Source: CAMDPA01 sp963825625 | Lineage (GTDB): Bacteria; Pseudomonadota; Alphaproteobacteria; Rhizobiales; Hyphomicrobiaceae | Length of the DNA: 64,000 bases | Assembly: GCA_963825625.1 (NCBI GenBank) | Contig: CAWGUF010000037.1 | Location: 58,988-122,987, forward strand | Direction of reading: 5' to 3' | Shown: piece by piece, positions 28,416 to 37,693 of the stretch | Layout of the letters: every line of letters starts with the position of its first letter | How positions within the stretch are numbered: position 1 is the first letter of the stretch | The notes under the pieces: generated by a model | Seen by the model: the letters and a program-made list of their open reading frames with translations, nothing else | Told to the model about the DNA's origin: nothing | Databases searched by the model: none | Program-made: the position numbers and the translations under genes

Positions 28416-29302
28416 GAGCCGGTCTCCATCGCTGCAATGGTTTCAGCCATGGCTACTGTTCGGCGCGCGATCTCGGCGTGCAGCAATTCAACCATCTTGC
28501 CATCCAGGGAGACGGCGCCCTTGCCCTTGTTCTCGGGCCGCTCGAATTCGGCGAGGACGCGCCGCGCCCAGGCTATTTCATCGGGCGGCGGGGCATAGAC
28601 CTGGTTGGCGATGGCAATCTGACCGGGATGGATCACGGTCTTGCCGTCCATCCCGAGCAGCCGGCCCTGTTGGCATTCCTGGCGGAAGCCGGCTTCGTCG
28701 CGGAAGTCGTTATAGACGCCGTCGAGAATATCGAGTCCGTAGGCTCTTGCCGCGATCACGGCCGACTGCAGCGCGAATAGAAGGGGGAGCCGCTCGGGGT
28801 GATCCAGTGCGCGCGTGTCCTTCTGGATGTCGTTCGTGCCAAGCACAAAGCAGGCTAGTCGACACTCGGGCAATTGTTCCCGGGTGGCCGCAATCTCGGC
28901 GATATTCAGGATTGCGCGGGGTGTCTCGACCATGATCCAGACCTGCAATTGGCCGGGGCAGGAGCATGTCTTCAGGGCAGCGGCGATCGACTGCAGGTCG
29001 AGTGCGCTTTCCACTTTCGGGATGAGAACAGCATCTGGGGCGGCTTGCGATGCGGCGCGCAGATCGGCTTCGAACCAATCGGTTGCGAGCCCGTTCACTC
29101 GCAGCACCGTTTCGCGGCGGCCGTATCCGCCGGACTTCAGAGCGGTCATGGCCTGGGCGCGGGCCTCGTCCTTCCGATCCGGAGCGACCGAGTCCTCAAG
29201 GTCGATGATGATCGCATCGGCGGGAAGTGATCTGGCTTTCTCCAGTGCCCTGGCGTTAGTCGCGGGCATGTAGAGGGCACTCCGGCGAGGGCGAATCTGC
29301 AT
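28412..29302 (-). CDS. L-malyl-CoA/beta-methylmalyl-CoA lyase-like (HpcH/HpaI, CitE family)
   Basis: 296 residues of the CitE-like barrel family: RSALYMPATNARALEKARSL, the IIDLEDSVAPDRKDEAR metal-binding segment, VLRVNGLATDWFEADL and GMDGKTVIHPGQI. Cleaves malyl-CoA or beta-methylmalyl-CoA to acyl-CoA and glyoxylate. Coupling to mch points to the methylmalyl-CoA step; a citrate lyase-like role is the alternative. Confidence 0.88.
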   Translation of the reverse strand: MQIRPRRSALYMPATNARALEKARSLPADAIIIDLEDSVAPDRKDEARAQAMTALKSGGYGRRETVLRVNGLATDWFEADLRAASQAAPDAVLIPKVESALDLQSIAAALKTCSCPGQLQVWIMVETPRAILNIAEIAATREQLPECRLACFVLGTNDIQKDTRALDHPERLPLLFALQSAVIAARAYGLDILDGVYNDFRDEAGFRQECQQGRLLGMDGKTVIHPGQIAIANQVYAPPPDEIAWARRVLAEFERPENKGKGAVSLDGKMVELLHAEIARRTVAMAETIAAMETGS

Positions 29303-29417
29303 GGTGTAGCCTGTGTTTTCCGGGGTCCAATATATTTCTTTGCAGCAAGAGCCTCTCGATCAGTCAATGTGCTAAATGGGTTTGGTGCCCACGTAGTTTC
29401 CCTGAATCTTGAGCCCA

Positions 29418-31136
29418 ATGATACGTTTTCGCCGCCTGACGGACCTGACCTCCGATGTCGACGATAAGCTGTTCGTGGCGGCTGCCGACCTGTTTCGTGC
29501 GGCCTTTCCCTATGAAGCGAGTGCCATCGATCGTATCGAGAGTCAGATGCGGGGGCAGGCGCAGCTCAGCTTCGAGCCCATCCTGCTGATATCGATGGAC
29601 CGGCGGCGGCGACCGACCGGAATTGCCTATGTCTATTACTTCGCCGAGCTGCGCTACGGGTATCTGCAGTATATCGCGTCGAGCCCGAGGCAACCGGGCC
29701 ATGGTATCGGAGCAGCGCTTTATGAGGCGTTGCGCGAGGTGCTGGCAGCCAAGGGGGCGCGGGGGCTATTTCTGGATATCCCGCCCATCGATGCGACGAA
29801 GCTGAAGGAGCCGGCGCTGCTGCGCACCAACCGGACGCGAGCGAAGTTCTATGCTCGGTACGGGCTCAGCGTGGTGGAAAATACAATGTGGGACGTAGAG
29901 CCCAACCCCCGCAACGACGGCTATCTGACGACACTGTTATACGATCCACTCGGCCGCCGGGCGCGGCTGGAGCGTGCGCAGTTGCGGCAGGTCATCAGGC
30001 GGATACTGGTGGAGCAATTCGATTATGCGCCGGACGATCCCTTCGTAATGAAGATCGTCAGCTCGGTTCGCGATGAGCCTGTCAAGTTGCGTCCACTCGA
30101 CAGTGCTGCGGAGCCAGTAAGGCCTTCGCGTGGCGTCTATTTCGCTCCGCTCAAGGTGGTGGCGGTCGAACGGCACGTGATCCATCATCTGCGTGAGAAA
30201 GGTTACGTGGAAAGGCCTGTGCGGATCGGGGCAATCCTGCGTGGACTAGATGGATTGGCGGTGGAGCGTGTGGCGGGCCGAACATTCCAGCGTGAGCACA
30301 TCACGGCGGTGCACGACAAGAACCTCGTCAATTACCTCCAAGCCATGAGCGAGCGCCTGGACCAGAAGGCGCTGGTCTATCCGGAGGTGTTCCCGATCCG
30401 CCGACCGGATCGAATTCCGCAGGCACTGGAGGACCGGGCCGGCTATTACTGCGCCGATACTTTCACTCCGATCACCCGCAACTGCTGGCCGGCGGCGCGC
30501 AATGCGGTCGATGTGACGCTGACGGCAGCCTCGTTGATTCTCGAAGGCGAGCGGCTTGCCTACGCGCTGTGCCGTCCGCCTGGTCATCATGCCGAGCGGC
30601 GGATCTTCGGCGGCTTCTGCTACCTGAACAATTCGGCGATCGCAGCGAATTTTCTAGCGCGCCACGGCAAGGTGGCGCTGCTGGATATCGATTATCATCA
30701 TGGCAACGGCGGGCAAGATATCTTCTACAGTCGCGCCGACGTGTTGACGGTGTCGATCCATGGCCATCCGCGGCATGCCTATCCCAACTTTTCCGGATAC
30801 GCAGACGAGAGAGGCGAGGGGGCCGGGCTGGGCTTCAACCGCAATTTTCCGTGCGAGCCGCCGATGGACGACACTCGCTACCTCGGCTTGCTGGAGGATG
30901 CACTGGCCTACGTAGCCAGGTTCCAGCCGCGCTATCTCGTGGTGTCGTTGGGTTTCGACATCATGGCGGGCGATCCGACAGGTGCCTTCTCGCTGACTGC
31001 GTCGGGCATGCGTCAGATCGGCGAGCGGCTCGCAAAGGTGCGGCTGCCGACGCTGATCGTGCAGGAAGGCGGGTATTCGATCAGGAACCTGCGCGTTGGC
31101 AGCCATGCCTTCTTTTCCGGGCTGACCAAGATGTAA
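29418..31136 (+). CDS. GNAT acetyltransferase-histone deacetylase family fusion
   Basis: 572 residues with two domains. Residues ~1-165 are a GNAT N-acetyltransferase (IASSPRQPGHGIGAALYEALREVL is the acetyl-CoA loop). Residues ~235-570 are a zinc deacetylase of the HDAC/acetylpolyamine amidohydrolase class: tandem His390-His391 (RPPGHHAE), ligands Asp425 and His427 (DIDYHHGNG) and Asp514 (GFDIMAGDP). Acetylase and deacetylase in one chain suggests a switchable modifier, perhaps of polyamines or lysines. The ATG at 29418 is chosen over an upstream TTG. Confidence 0.9.
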   Translation: MIRFRRLTDLTSDVDDKLFVAAADLFRAAFPYEASAIDRIESQMRGQAQLSFEPILLISMDRRRRPTGIAYVYYFAELRYGYLQYIASSPRQPGHGIGAALYEALREVLAAKGARGLFLDIPPIDATKLKEPALLRTNRTRAKFYARYGLSVVENTMWDVEPNPRNDGYLTTLLYDPLGRRARLERAQLRQVIRRILVEQFDYAPDDPFVMKIVSSVRDEPVKLRPLDSAAEPVRPSRGVYFAPLKVVAVERHVIHHLREKGYVERPVRIGAILRGLDGLAVERVAGRTFQREHITAVHDKNLVNYLQAMSERLDQKALVYPEVFPIRRPDRIPQALEDRAGYYCADTFTPITRNCWPAARNAVDVTLTAASLILEGERLAYALCRPPGHHAERRIFGGFCYLNNSAIAANFLARHGKVALLDIDYHHGNGGQDIFYSRADVLTVSIHGHPRHAYPNFSGYADERGEGAGLGFNRNFPCEPPMDDTRYLGLLEDALAYVARFQPRYLVVSLGFDIMAGDPTGAFSLTASGMRQIGERLAKVRLPTLIVQEGGYSIRNLRVGSHAFFSGLTKM

Positions 31137-31137
31137 C

Positions 31138-31165
31138 GAGCCCGGCCATCTTGCAGGCCGGGCTC
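31138..31165. terminator. Perfect 10-bp GC hairpin
   Basis: GAGCCCGGCC pairs with GGCCGGGCTC around an eight-base loop, two bases after the stop of the HDAC fusion gene. No T-tract follows on either strand, so it may be a transcript-stabilising stem or a Rho-assisted end between convergent genes. Confidence 0.5.
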
Positions 31166-31250
31166 GACCGGGGCACGTCGGAGGAGGAAACCGCGCTCCC
31201 GGGGTAATTCAGGCGCGCGGCAGCCGTGCTGCCAGCGCGCCACTGGCGTC

Positions 31251-32708
31251 TCAATAATTGTAGGCGCGCTCTCCATGCTCGGTGATGTCGAGGCCCTCGC
31301 GTTCGCGATCCTCGGCGGGCCGAAGCCCGATGACGAGGTCGACCAGCTTGAACAGAATGAGCGAGATAACGCCGCACCACAGGATGGTGAACCCGACGGC
31401 CCACAGCTGGGTCATGACCTGGGTTGGTATCGAGAATGCCGCAACGACTGCCTCGCCGGGCTTGGACGCATAATCGACGATGCCGGCGCCGCCCAGGCTC
31501 GGCGCCGCGACGATACCATTGGCGATCGCACCGATGATGCCGCCCACGCCGTGGATGCCGAAGACGTCCAGGCTGTCGTCATAGCCGAGCGCATTCTTGA
31601 TGCTGGTGCAGAAGATGAAGCAGATAACACCGGACGCCAGACCGACGACGATCGATCCCATCGGGCCGGCAAAGCCTGAAACCGGCGTTACCGCGACGAG
31701 GCCGGCGATCACGCCGGAGGCAAGGCCGAGAAGCGACGGCTTCCCCTTCGCCAGCCATTCCGCCAGCATCCAGGCAAGGCCGGCGGCAGCGGTGGCAACG
31801 AATGTGTTGATCATCGCCAGAAGTGCGGTGCCGGTTGCCTCCAGGTTGGAACCGCAGTTGAAACCGAACCAGCCGACCCACAACAGCGAGGCGCCGATCA
31901 TCGTCATGGTCAGGGAGTGCGGCGGCATGGCCTCACGCCCATAGCCGACGCGGCGGCCGATCAGGATGCAGCCGACAAGGCCAGCAATGCCTGCGTTGAT
32001 GTGGACGACGGTGCCGCCGGCGAAGTCGATCGCGCCCCACTGGAACAGCAGGCCCGCGTCGGCATTGACGGCATCGAGCTTGGCTTGGGCGGCCGCTTTG
32101 GCAGCACCTGATGCAGCCGCCACCTCCTTGGCCGCTGCGGCGACGGCGTCAGGGCCGGCCCAGTACCAGACCATGTGGGCGATCGGAAAATAGACAAATG
32201 TGACCCACAGGATCGAGAAGACCATCAGTGCCGAGAATTTCACTCGTTCGGCAAATGCACCGACGATCAGCGCGGGGGTGATGCACGCAAAGGTCATCTG
32301 GAAACAGATGAATGCGTATTCGTACATCTGGACGTTGTTGGAAAACGTTCCCGTTGTCAATTCGGCGGTGACGCCGGCCAGAAACATCTTAGAGAGGCCG
32401 CCAACGTAGGTGTTGAGGCTGCCGCCATTCGTGAACGCCAGGCTGTAGCCATAGACGACCCAGACGATGCAGATCGTGCAGGTGATGGCGAAGACCTGCA
32501 TCAATACCGACAGCATGTTCTTGGTGCGGACCAGGCCGCCGTAGAACAGCGCGAGGCCGGGGATAACCATCATCAAGACAAGGATGGTCGACAGGAACAT
32601 GAAGGCTGTGTCGCCCTTGTCGGGCGCGGCTGCGAAGGCCGGCGCGGTGCCGGCTGCGAGTGCGATGCTCGCGCCAAGAAGGAGGTTTCTGGGAAAGGTC
32701 AGTCTCAT
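31251..32708 (-). CDS. amtB: Ammonium transporter AmtB
   Basis: 485 residues; conducts ammonium across the inner membrane. A cleavable signal (cut near AFAAAPDKG) precedes eleven helices. Conserved blocks are GLALFYGGLVRTKNML, the pore histidine in AHMVWYWAGPD, NAGIAGLVGC and FGIHGVGGIIGA. A long Ala-rich insertion (~165-190) follows the WYWAGPD segment. Lies 63 bases after glnK with which it is cotranscribed; GlnK blocks the channel. Confidence 0.96.
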   Translation of the reverse strand: MRLTFPRNLLLGASIALAAGTAPAFAAAPDKGDTAFMFLSTILVLMMVIPGLALFYGGLVRTKNMLSVLMQVFAITCTICIVWVVYGYSLAFTNGGSLNTYVGGLSKMFLAGVTAELTTGTFSNNVQMYEYAFICFQMTFACITPALIVGAFAERVKFSALMVFSILWVTFVYFPIAHMVWYWAGPDAVAAAAKEVAAASGAAKAAAQAKLDAVNADAGLLFQWGAIDFAGGTVVHINAGIAGLVGCILIGRRVGYGREAMPPHSLTMTMIGASLLWVGWFGFNCGSNLEATGTALLAMINTFVATAAAGLAWMLAEWLAKGKPSLLGLASGVIAGLVAVTPVSGFAGPMGSIVVGLASGVICFIFCTSIKNALGYDDSLDVFGIHGVGGIIGAIANGIVAAPSLGGAGIVDYASKPGEAVVAAFSIPTQVMTQLWAVGFTILWCGVISLILFKLVDLVIGLRPAEDREREGLDITEHGERAYNY

Positions 32709-32771
32709 GTCTTGCTGCTCCCCGTAGCTCAGGGTTGTTGTGTCGATTGGTTGCAAGAGGTGTGAAAGGCG

Positions 32772-33110
32772 CTAGAGAGCGTTGTCATCGGTCTCGCCGG
32801 TGCGGATCCGGACCGTGTGCTCGATCGGTGTGACGAAGATCTTGCCGTCGCCGATCTGACCTGTCTTGGCGGCTTTCGAGATGGCCTCGATCGCCTTGTC
32901 AGCCTCGGTCGAGGGGACTGCGATCTCGATCTTGATCTTGGGCAGGAAGCTCACCGCGTATTCGGCGCCACGGTAAATCTCGGTATGGCCCTTCTGCCGG
33001 CCGTATCCCTTCACCTCGGTGACGGTCATGCCTTGGAGTCCAAGCTCGGTGAGTGCGGCTCGGACCTCTTCGAGCTTGAAGGGCTTGATAATGGCGGTCA
33101 CGAGTTTCAT
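32772..33110 (-). CDS. glnK: Nitrogen regulatory PII protein GlnK
   Basis: 112 residues, standard PII length. MKLVTAIIKPFKLEEVR and the T-loop EIYRGAEYAV with uridylylation site Tyr51 are present. Binds 2-oxoglutarate and ATP and controls AmtB. The start at 33110 (MKLV) is the family start; eight further in-frame codons upstream are not needed. Confidence 0.96.
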   Translation of the reverse strand: MKLVTAIIKPFKLEEVRAALTELGLQGMTVTEVKGYGRQKGHTEIYRGAEYAVSFLPKIKIEIAVPSTEADKAIEAISKAAKTGQIGDGKIFVTPIEHTVRIRTGETDDNAL

Positions 33111-33214
33111 GGCTCTACCCCCTTTAGCGTTCACGGGGCCGCTGGCGTCAGCTAGCGGACTACCGTCGGTTTCAAGAGGCCATACCGCCGGGTTGCCTCT
33201 ACGGAACGTAGGGG

Positions 33215-33231
33215 AATCAAGAGTCGTGCCA
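33215..33231 (-). promoter_or_regulatory. Candidate sigma-54 promoter of glnK
   Basis: Read on the minus strand it is TGGCACGACTCTTGATT. This matches the -24 TGGCACG element exactly, with four-base spacing to TTG; the -12 element is TTGAT rather than TTGCA/T. The predicted start point leaves an untranslated leader of about 95 bases. Confidence 0.6.
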
Positions 33232-33317
33232 AAGGGCTAAGTTTTTATCAACCATTTGATTTAGCTTATTTATTTTTGGAATCCTCATCAATCTCCAAGC
33301 CCTGGGAGTGGGGTTCC

Positions 33318-33334
33318 TGCATAAAAAATATGCA
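33318..33334 (-). promoter_or_regulatory. NtrC-like enhancer dyad
   Basis: TGCATAAAAAATATGCA is a 17-bp dyad with TGCA ends, the length and outer halves of an NtrC site. It lies about 90 bases upstream of the sigma-54 candidate, a normal enhancer distance. Confidence 0.5.
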
Positions 33335-33481
33335 AATGTGCGAGTGAGCCTAAATATTGGCCTTCTTGTCTGCGCGCTGTCGCATCAGTCCCTCTTGGGC
33401 CACCGAAGCCACGAGGGCGCCATCCGCACGATAAAGGCTGCCACGGCAAAATCCGCGGGCGCCAGAGGATGAAGGGCTATC

Positions 33482-34264
33482 CTAGGCGTAAAGCAGCCAC
33501 TCATCGGCACGGAACAGCCGATGGAACCATATCGCGTGATCGAGGCTGGCCATCTGCATGTCCGGGTCGAACAGCAGCTTGCCGTGGGCAATCAATGCGG
33601 TGTCGAGGAGCGTGTAGTCGGATGCATAGGCCAGGATGCACTGGTGGATCGTCGGGTCGTCGGGCAGTGAGCCATTGGCGCGCATCCAGACGTGCTGCGC
33701 CGGTGCGATCTTGGCGCGCGTGAGGTAGCGCTCGCTTTCGACGACGCGCATCTCGATCGGGCGTTCGCGCTGGAGATAGGCGCGGAGCGGCTCGGTGAGC
33801 CGGGAGCCGTGGCGTTGCAGCAGGTCGCTAGCGCTCGGCAGGGCGTCGGGTCCAGGCACATCCGGCATCGAGGATTGGTGGTCGAAGCCCGTCTCGTTCT
33901 TGTGCAGCGAGGCGCTCATCACGAAGATTGGCCGGCCGTGCTGAATAGCTTTCACGCGCCTGGTGGTGAAGCTTCCACCGTCGCGGGCGCGCTCGACGTC
34001 GTAGACGATCGGCACTGCGGGATCGCCGGGCAGGATAAAGTAGGCATGCATCGAGTGAACGGTGCGCGCTGCCTCAACCGTGCGCAGGGCCGCAACAAGT
34101 GATTGGCCCAGCACCTGGCCGCCGAAGACGCGGGCGTGTCGGCTGGTCGGGGAATGGCCGCGAAACAGATTGATCTCCAACTGCTCGAGATCGAGCAATT
34201 TCAATAGGTCCGCGAGTGCGCCGGAGGATTGGCCTGACGACCGGGGCGGATCTGCTGGCATCAT
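33482..34264 (-). CDS. tesB: Acyl-CoA thioesterase II
   Basis: 260 residues with the double hot-dog TesB fold: RVFGGQVLGQSLVAALRTV, MHAYFILPGDPAVPIVYDVERARDGGSFTTRRV and the C-terminal SLDHAIWFHR. Hydrolyses medium- and long-chain acyl-CoA. The ATG pair at 34264/34261 has GAGG upstream; a start nine codons earlier is possible. Confidence 0.92.
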   Translation of the reverse strand: MMPADPPRSSGQSSGALADLLKLLDLEQLEINLFRGHSPTSRHARVFGGQVLGQSLVAALRTVEAARTVHSMHAYFILPGDPAVPIVYDVERARDGGSFTTRRVKAIQHGRPIFVMSASLHKNETGFDHQSSMPDVPGPDALPSASDLLQRHGSRLTEPLRAYLQRERPIEMRVVESERYLTRAKIAPAQHVWMRANGSLPDDPTIHQCILAYASDYTLLDTALIAHGKLLFDPDMQMASLDHAIWFHRLFRADEWLLYA

Positions 34265-34489
34265 CGCATCCTCGCACTTGGCTTGCATCATGCGCTCGAC
34301 CGGGTGCGGCGCGCAACCGGACTGGAGGTCAAGCCGGCGATCGTGTCAAATCGATGATGCCCGACCGCGGCGTTTCGCATTCCTGCACATGACGATAGAT
34401 ACCGCCCACGCCTAGTGTTAAGAACATAGCAACGACATCGGAATGCGCGACAAGCCGAATTGACGCTAACGAGTAGGTCTTGCGCGGTG

Positions 34490-34954
34490 ATGGGAGGCGC
34501 GGCTTGGTCGGTATCAAGAGTTCCGCAGGATTTGGGTGCGGGCCTGTTGTTCATTACCATTGGTGGCGCTGGCCTGTGGCTGGCGTCGGACCTGACCTAT
34601 GGCACTGCGGCGCGGATGGGACCGGGATTCTTTCCGACCTGGGTCAGCGCCATCATTATCGTGATGGGCGTGGTGATGGCGGCCAGATCGTTGGTGATCT
34701 CGGGGCCGCCCATTGGGGAAATCCGATTGCGCCCGCTCGTCGCCGTGCTGCTGGCGGTCGCGGTTGGCGGGTATCTCATCGAGCGCGTCGGACTGGCGAT
34801 CTCTCTCGTCGTGCTGATTGGAATTGCCGGGCTATCGCGTGGGGACACCAACTGGCGTCAGCTGCCGCTGATTGCCGTGGCTCTTGCGACGGGCTGTGTG
34901 ATCGTGTTCGTTCACTTGCTCGGCCAGTCGCTGCCCGGATGGTGGGGCCGCTGA
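34490..34954 (+). CDS. tctB: Tripartite tricarboxylate transporter small membrane subunit TctB
   Basis: 154 residues with four hydrophobic helices and the motif GTAARMGPGFFPTWVSAIIIVMG typical of TctB. Partner of TctA, which begins one base after its stop. The start follows a weak ribosome site; an upstream in-frame alternative adds ten residues. Confidence 0.9.
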   Translation: MGGAAWSVSRVPQDLGAGLLFITIGGAGLWLASDLTYGTAARMGPGFFPTWVSAIIIVMGVVMAARSLVISGPPIGEIRLRPLVAVLLAVAVGGYLIERVGLAISLVVLIGIAGLSRGDTNWRQLPLIAVALATGCVIVFVHLLGQSLPGWWGR

Positions 34955-34955
34955 C

Positions 34956-36464
34956 ATGGATCTGCACGTTTTCGAAAATCTGGCGACCGGGTTCGCTGCA
35001 GCAGGGACGTTGCAGAACCTCGGCTTTGCGATGATCGGCTGCCTGCTCGGCACGCTGATCGGCGTACTGCCGGGGATCGGGCCGATTGCGACGCTGGCAA
35101 TCCTGCTGCCGGTCACGTTCCAGCTGGAGCCATTGCCCTCGCTGATCATGCTGGCAGGCATCTACTACGGTGCGCAGTATGGCGGTTCCACCACGTCGAT
35201 CCTGGTCAACATGCCGGGCGAAGCGTCTTCGATCGTGACCTGCATCGACGGTCATCAGATGGCCCGGCGCGGGCGTGCGGGGGCGGCCTTGTGCGTGGCC
35301 GCGCTAGGCTCGTTCTTCGCGGGCTGCGTGGGAACGGTTCTGATCGCCGCTTTCGGGCCGCCGCTCAGCAGTTTCGCTCAGGAGTTCAACTCGCCCGACT
35401 ACTTCTCGCTGATGGTTCTCGGACTGGTCACGGCAGTGGTGCTGGCGCATGGCTCGGTGCTGAAATCCGTAACGGTCATTCTGGTCGGTCTGCTGCTCGG
35501 GCTGATCGGAACGGATGTCACCAGCGGTGCGTTGCGGATGACGCTGGGCATACCTGTGCTGTGGGATGGTCTCGACTTCCTGCCGATGGTGATCGGCATG
35601 TTCGGGCTGGTCGAGGTGATACGCAACCTGGAGCAGCGCGCGCTCGACCGCACAGCCGTTGTGGCCAGGTTCCGCGACATGTGGCCGACGAAAGAGGAGA
35701 TGCGGCAGGCGGTACCAGCGATGTTGCGCGGGACGGGGCTGGGCTCCGTGCTCGGCATCCTGCCCGGCGGCGGAGCCGTGCTCGCGTCGTTTGTCTCCTA
35801 CACGGTGGAAAAGCAGTGGGCGCGCGATCCCTCCCGGTTCGGGAAGGGTGCTATCGAGGGCGTGGCGGGGCCGGAGGCGGCCAACAACGCGGCGGCGCAA
35901 ACCTCGTTCATACCTCTGCTGACGCTGGGGTTTCCGTCCAATCCGGTGATGGCAATCATGGTCGGGGCGATGATGATCCAGGGCATCCAGCCGGGGGCAG
36001 TCGTCATGACCACCAATCCGGATCTGTTCTGGGGGCTGATCGCGTCGATGTGGATCGGGAACCTGATGCTGCTCATCATCAATCTGCCGATGATCGGGTT
36101 GTGGGTGAAGCTGCTGTCCGTTCCCTACCGTGTGCTCTATCCGGCGATCCTCAGCTTCTGCGTGATCGGCGTTTATGCGACGAATGCGGAGTTCGTGCAG
36201 ATCGGGATCATGGTCGTGTTCGCGGTGTTCGGCTATGTGCTGCTGCGGCTCGGTTGCGAGCCCGCGCCCATGGTTCTCGGCTTCATCCTCGGGCCGCTGA
36301 TGGAGGACAATCTGCGACGCTCGCTGGTGCTGTCGCGCGGCGATCCGATGATCTTCCTGGAGCGGCCGATCTCGGCGACTTTGCTTGCGATGACGATAAT
36401 CCTCATGGTGCTGATTATCCTGCCTGCTCTTCGACGCAGGCGGGAAGAGGCATTTGCGGAGTAG
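34956..36464 (+). CDS. tctA: Tripartite tricarboxylate transporter large permease TctA
   Basis: 502 residues, 12 or so helices. GVLPGIGPIATLAILLP, YYGAQYGGSTTSILVNMPGE, GILPGGGAVLASFVSYTVEK and GPEAANNAAAQTSFIPLLTLGFP are the family's repeated blocks. Sodium-driven carboxylate import; the substrate is not fixed by sequence. Confidence 0.95.
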   Translation: MDLHVFENLATGFAAAGTLQNLGFAMIGCLLGTLIGVLPGIGPIATLAILLPVTFQLEPLPSLIMLAGIYYGAQYGGSTTSILVNMPGEASSIVTCIDGHQMARRGRAGAALCVAALGSFFAGCVGTVLIAAFGPPLSSFAQEFNSPDYFSLMVLGLVTAVVLAHGSVLKSVTVILVGLLLGLIGTDVTSGALRMTLGIPVLWDGLDFLPMVIGMFGLVEVIRNLEQRALDRTAVVARFRDMWPTKEEMRQAVPAMLRGTGLGSVLGILPGGGAVLASFVSYTVEKQWARDPSRFGKGAIEGVAGPEAANNAAAQTSFIPLLTLGFPSNPVMAIMVGAMMIQGIQPGAVVMTTNPDLFWGLIASMWIGNLMLLIINLPMIGLWVKLLSVPYRVLYPAILSFCVIGVYATNAEFVQIGIMVVFAVFGYVLLRLGCEPAPMVLGFILGPLMEDNLRRSLVLSRGDPMIFLERPISATLLAMTIILMVLIILPALRRRREEAFAE

Positions 36465-36499
36465 TAAACCTCAGTCCTCAAATAATGGAGTCTGGAGCG

Positions 36500-37489
36500 A
36501 TGTGGAAATACCACCGGATAATGCTGGCGACTGCGGGGCTGCTGGCGATGCCAGCATTCACGGGCCATGCAGTTGGGCAGGAGAGCGCAGCTTCCTATCC
36601 CTCCAAGGACATGAAGCTCGTATGCGCATTTCCGGCGGGTAGCGGCGCAGACGTCTATGTGCGCTATTTCGCGGAAAAGCTGAAGCCGATCGTCAAGCGT
36701 ACGGTGATCGTGGAGAACAGGGTCGGCGCCGCCGGCAGCATGGCCACAACCTACGTCGCCAGAGCCAAGCCGGACGGCTACACCATATTCATTCATGCGC
36801 CGAGTGCGCTGGCCGCCAATATGCATCTGTTCAAGAACCCGGGCACAGACGTGCGCAAGTCGATCCAGATCGTGTCAGCGCTGAACGAGCAGCCGTTCAT
36901 GCTGGCGGTGCCCGCCAACTCACCGGCGAAGACTTACAAGGAGCTGGTGGAAATCCTTCGCAAGAAGGGCGACAAGGCCAATCATGCGGTCTCCAATCCG
37001 ACGAGCCAGGTGTCGAGCTTTCTGTTCAAGGACATGCTGAAGCTGAGCGCGGTCGAAGTCATGTACCGCACCGACAACGATGCGCTCAACGACATGACAA
37101 GCGGGCGTATCGACTTCTCGTTCATGAATCCGGTGACGGCGATTGCACAGCGCAATGCCGGACGCGTGCGGTTGTTCGGTGTCACGACCAAAGAGCGGGT
37201 CAAGGCGCTGCCTGACCTGCCGTCGATGCACGAGCTGGGCCTGACCGGCTACGAGGTTCCGGGATGGTGGGCGGCGATGGTGCCGGCAGGGACGCCCAAG
37301 CCGATCGTCGACAAGCTCAACAAGGTCTTCGTAGAGATCGCTGGAAGCGCCGAAACCAAGGCCTTCTTCGCCAAGTTCGGGGCCGATGCCATCTCGTCCA
37401 CGCCGGAGGCCGGACAGGCCCGTCTGGTCAAGGACGTCGAGACCTGGGGCAACAACATCCTCAAGGCAAAGATCCCGAAGCGCGGATAA
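36500..37489 (+). CDS. tctC: Tripartite tricarboxylate transporter substrate-binding protein (Bug family)
   Basis: 329 residues with a signal peptide (cut near AVGQES). YPSKDMKLVCAFPAGSGADVYVRYFAEKL, IVENRVGAAGSMA and the AKPDGYTIFIHA block are Bug-family features. Third component of the system, 35 bases after tctA, the reverse of the common CBA order. The ATG at 36500 follows GGAG. Confidence 0.93.
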   Translation: MWKYHRIMLATAGLLAMPAFTGHAVGQESAASYPSKDMKLVCAFPAGSGADVYVRYFAEKLKPIVKRTVIVENRVGAAGSMATTYVARAKPDGYTIFIHAPSALAANMHLFKNPGTDVRKSIQIVSALNEQPFMLAVPANSPAKTYKELVEILRKKGDKANHAVSNPTSQVSSFLFKDMLKLSAVEVMYRTDNDALNDMTSGRIDFSFMNPVTAIAQRNAGRVRLFGVTTKERVKALPDLPSMHELGLTGYEVPGWWAAMVPAGTPKPIVDKLNKVFVEIAGSAETKAFFAKFGADAISSTPEAGQARLVKDVETWGNNILKAKIPKRG

Positions 37490-37693
37490 GGGCTACTCTG
37501 TAAAGGTGCCTGACCATCAACAGCGGTGGCTACCCGAGCATAGGGCGGCCGTCGTGCTGCTTTGGGCGATCGGCTGCGAGGCTAGGCAGGTCCCAGGCGG
37601 CAAGAGGTTGACAACCGCCGATGAAGCCCCGACCAATGGCCGGCTTTCCGCTGTACCCTCCCTGACTTGATCCTATGCCACGAGGTCTCGACC

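Larger units (their letters stand above)
33111..33481 (-). promoter_or_regulatory. glnK-amtB control region, 371 bases, no gene
   Basis: AT-rich relative to its surroundings. A sigma-54-like promoter (33215-33231) and an NtrC-like dyad (33318-33334) are listed separately. The part next to tesB (33360-33481) shows nothing recognisable. Confidence 0.6.

Noticed and set aside
34411..34425. Third copy of the CTAGTG palindrome near 34.4 kb
   Set aside because: Only a single CTAGTG hexamer is present, with no complementary arm downstream.
35291..36499. Plus-strand open frame running through tctA in another frame and joining tctC
   Set aside because: The part before 36485 is low-complexity Gly/Arg-rich shadow of tctA; the true tctC starts at 36500 with a signal peptide.
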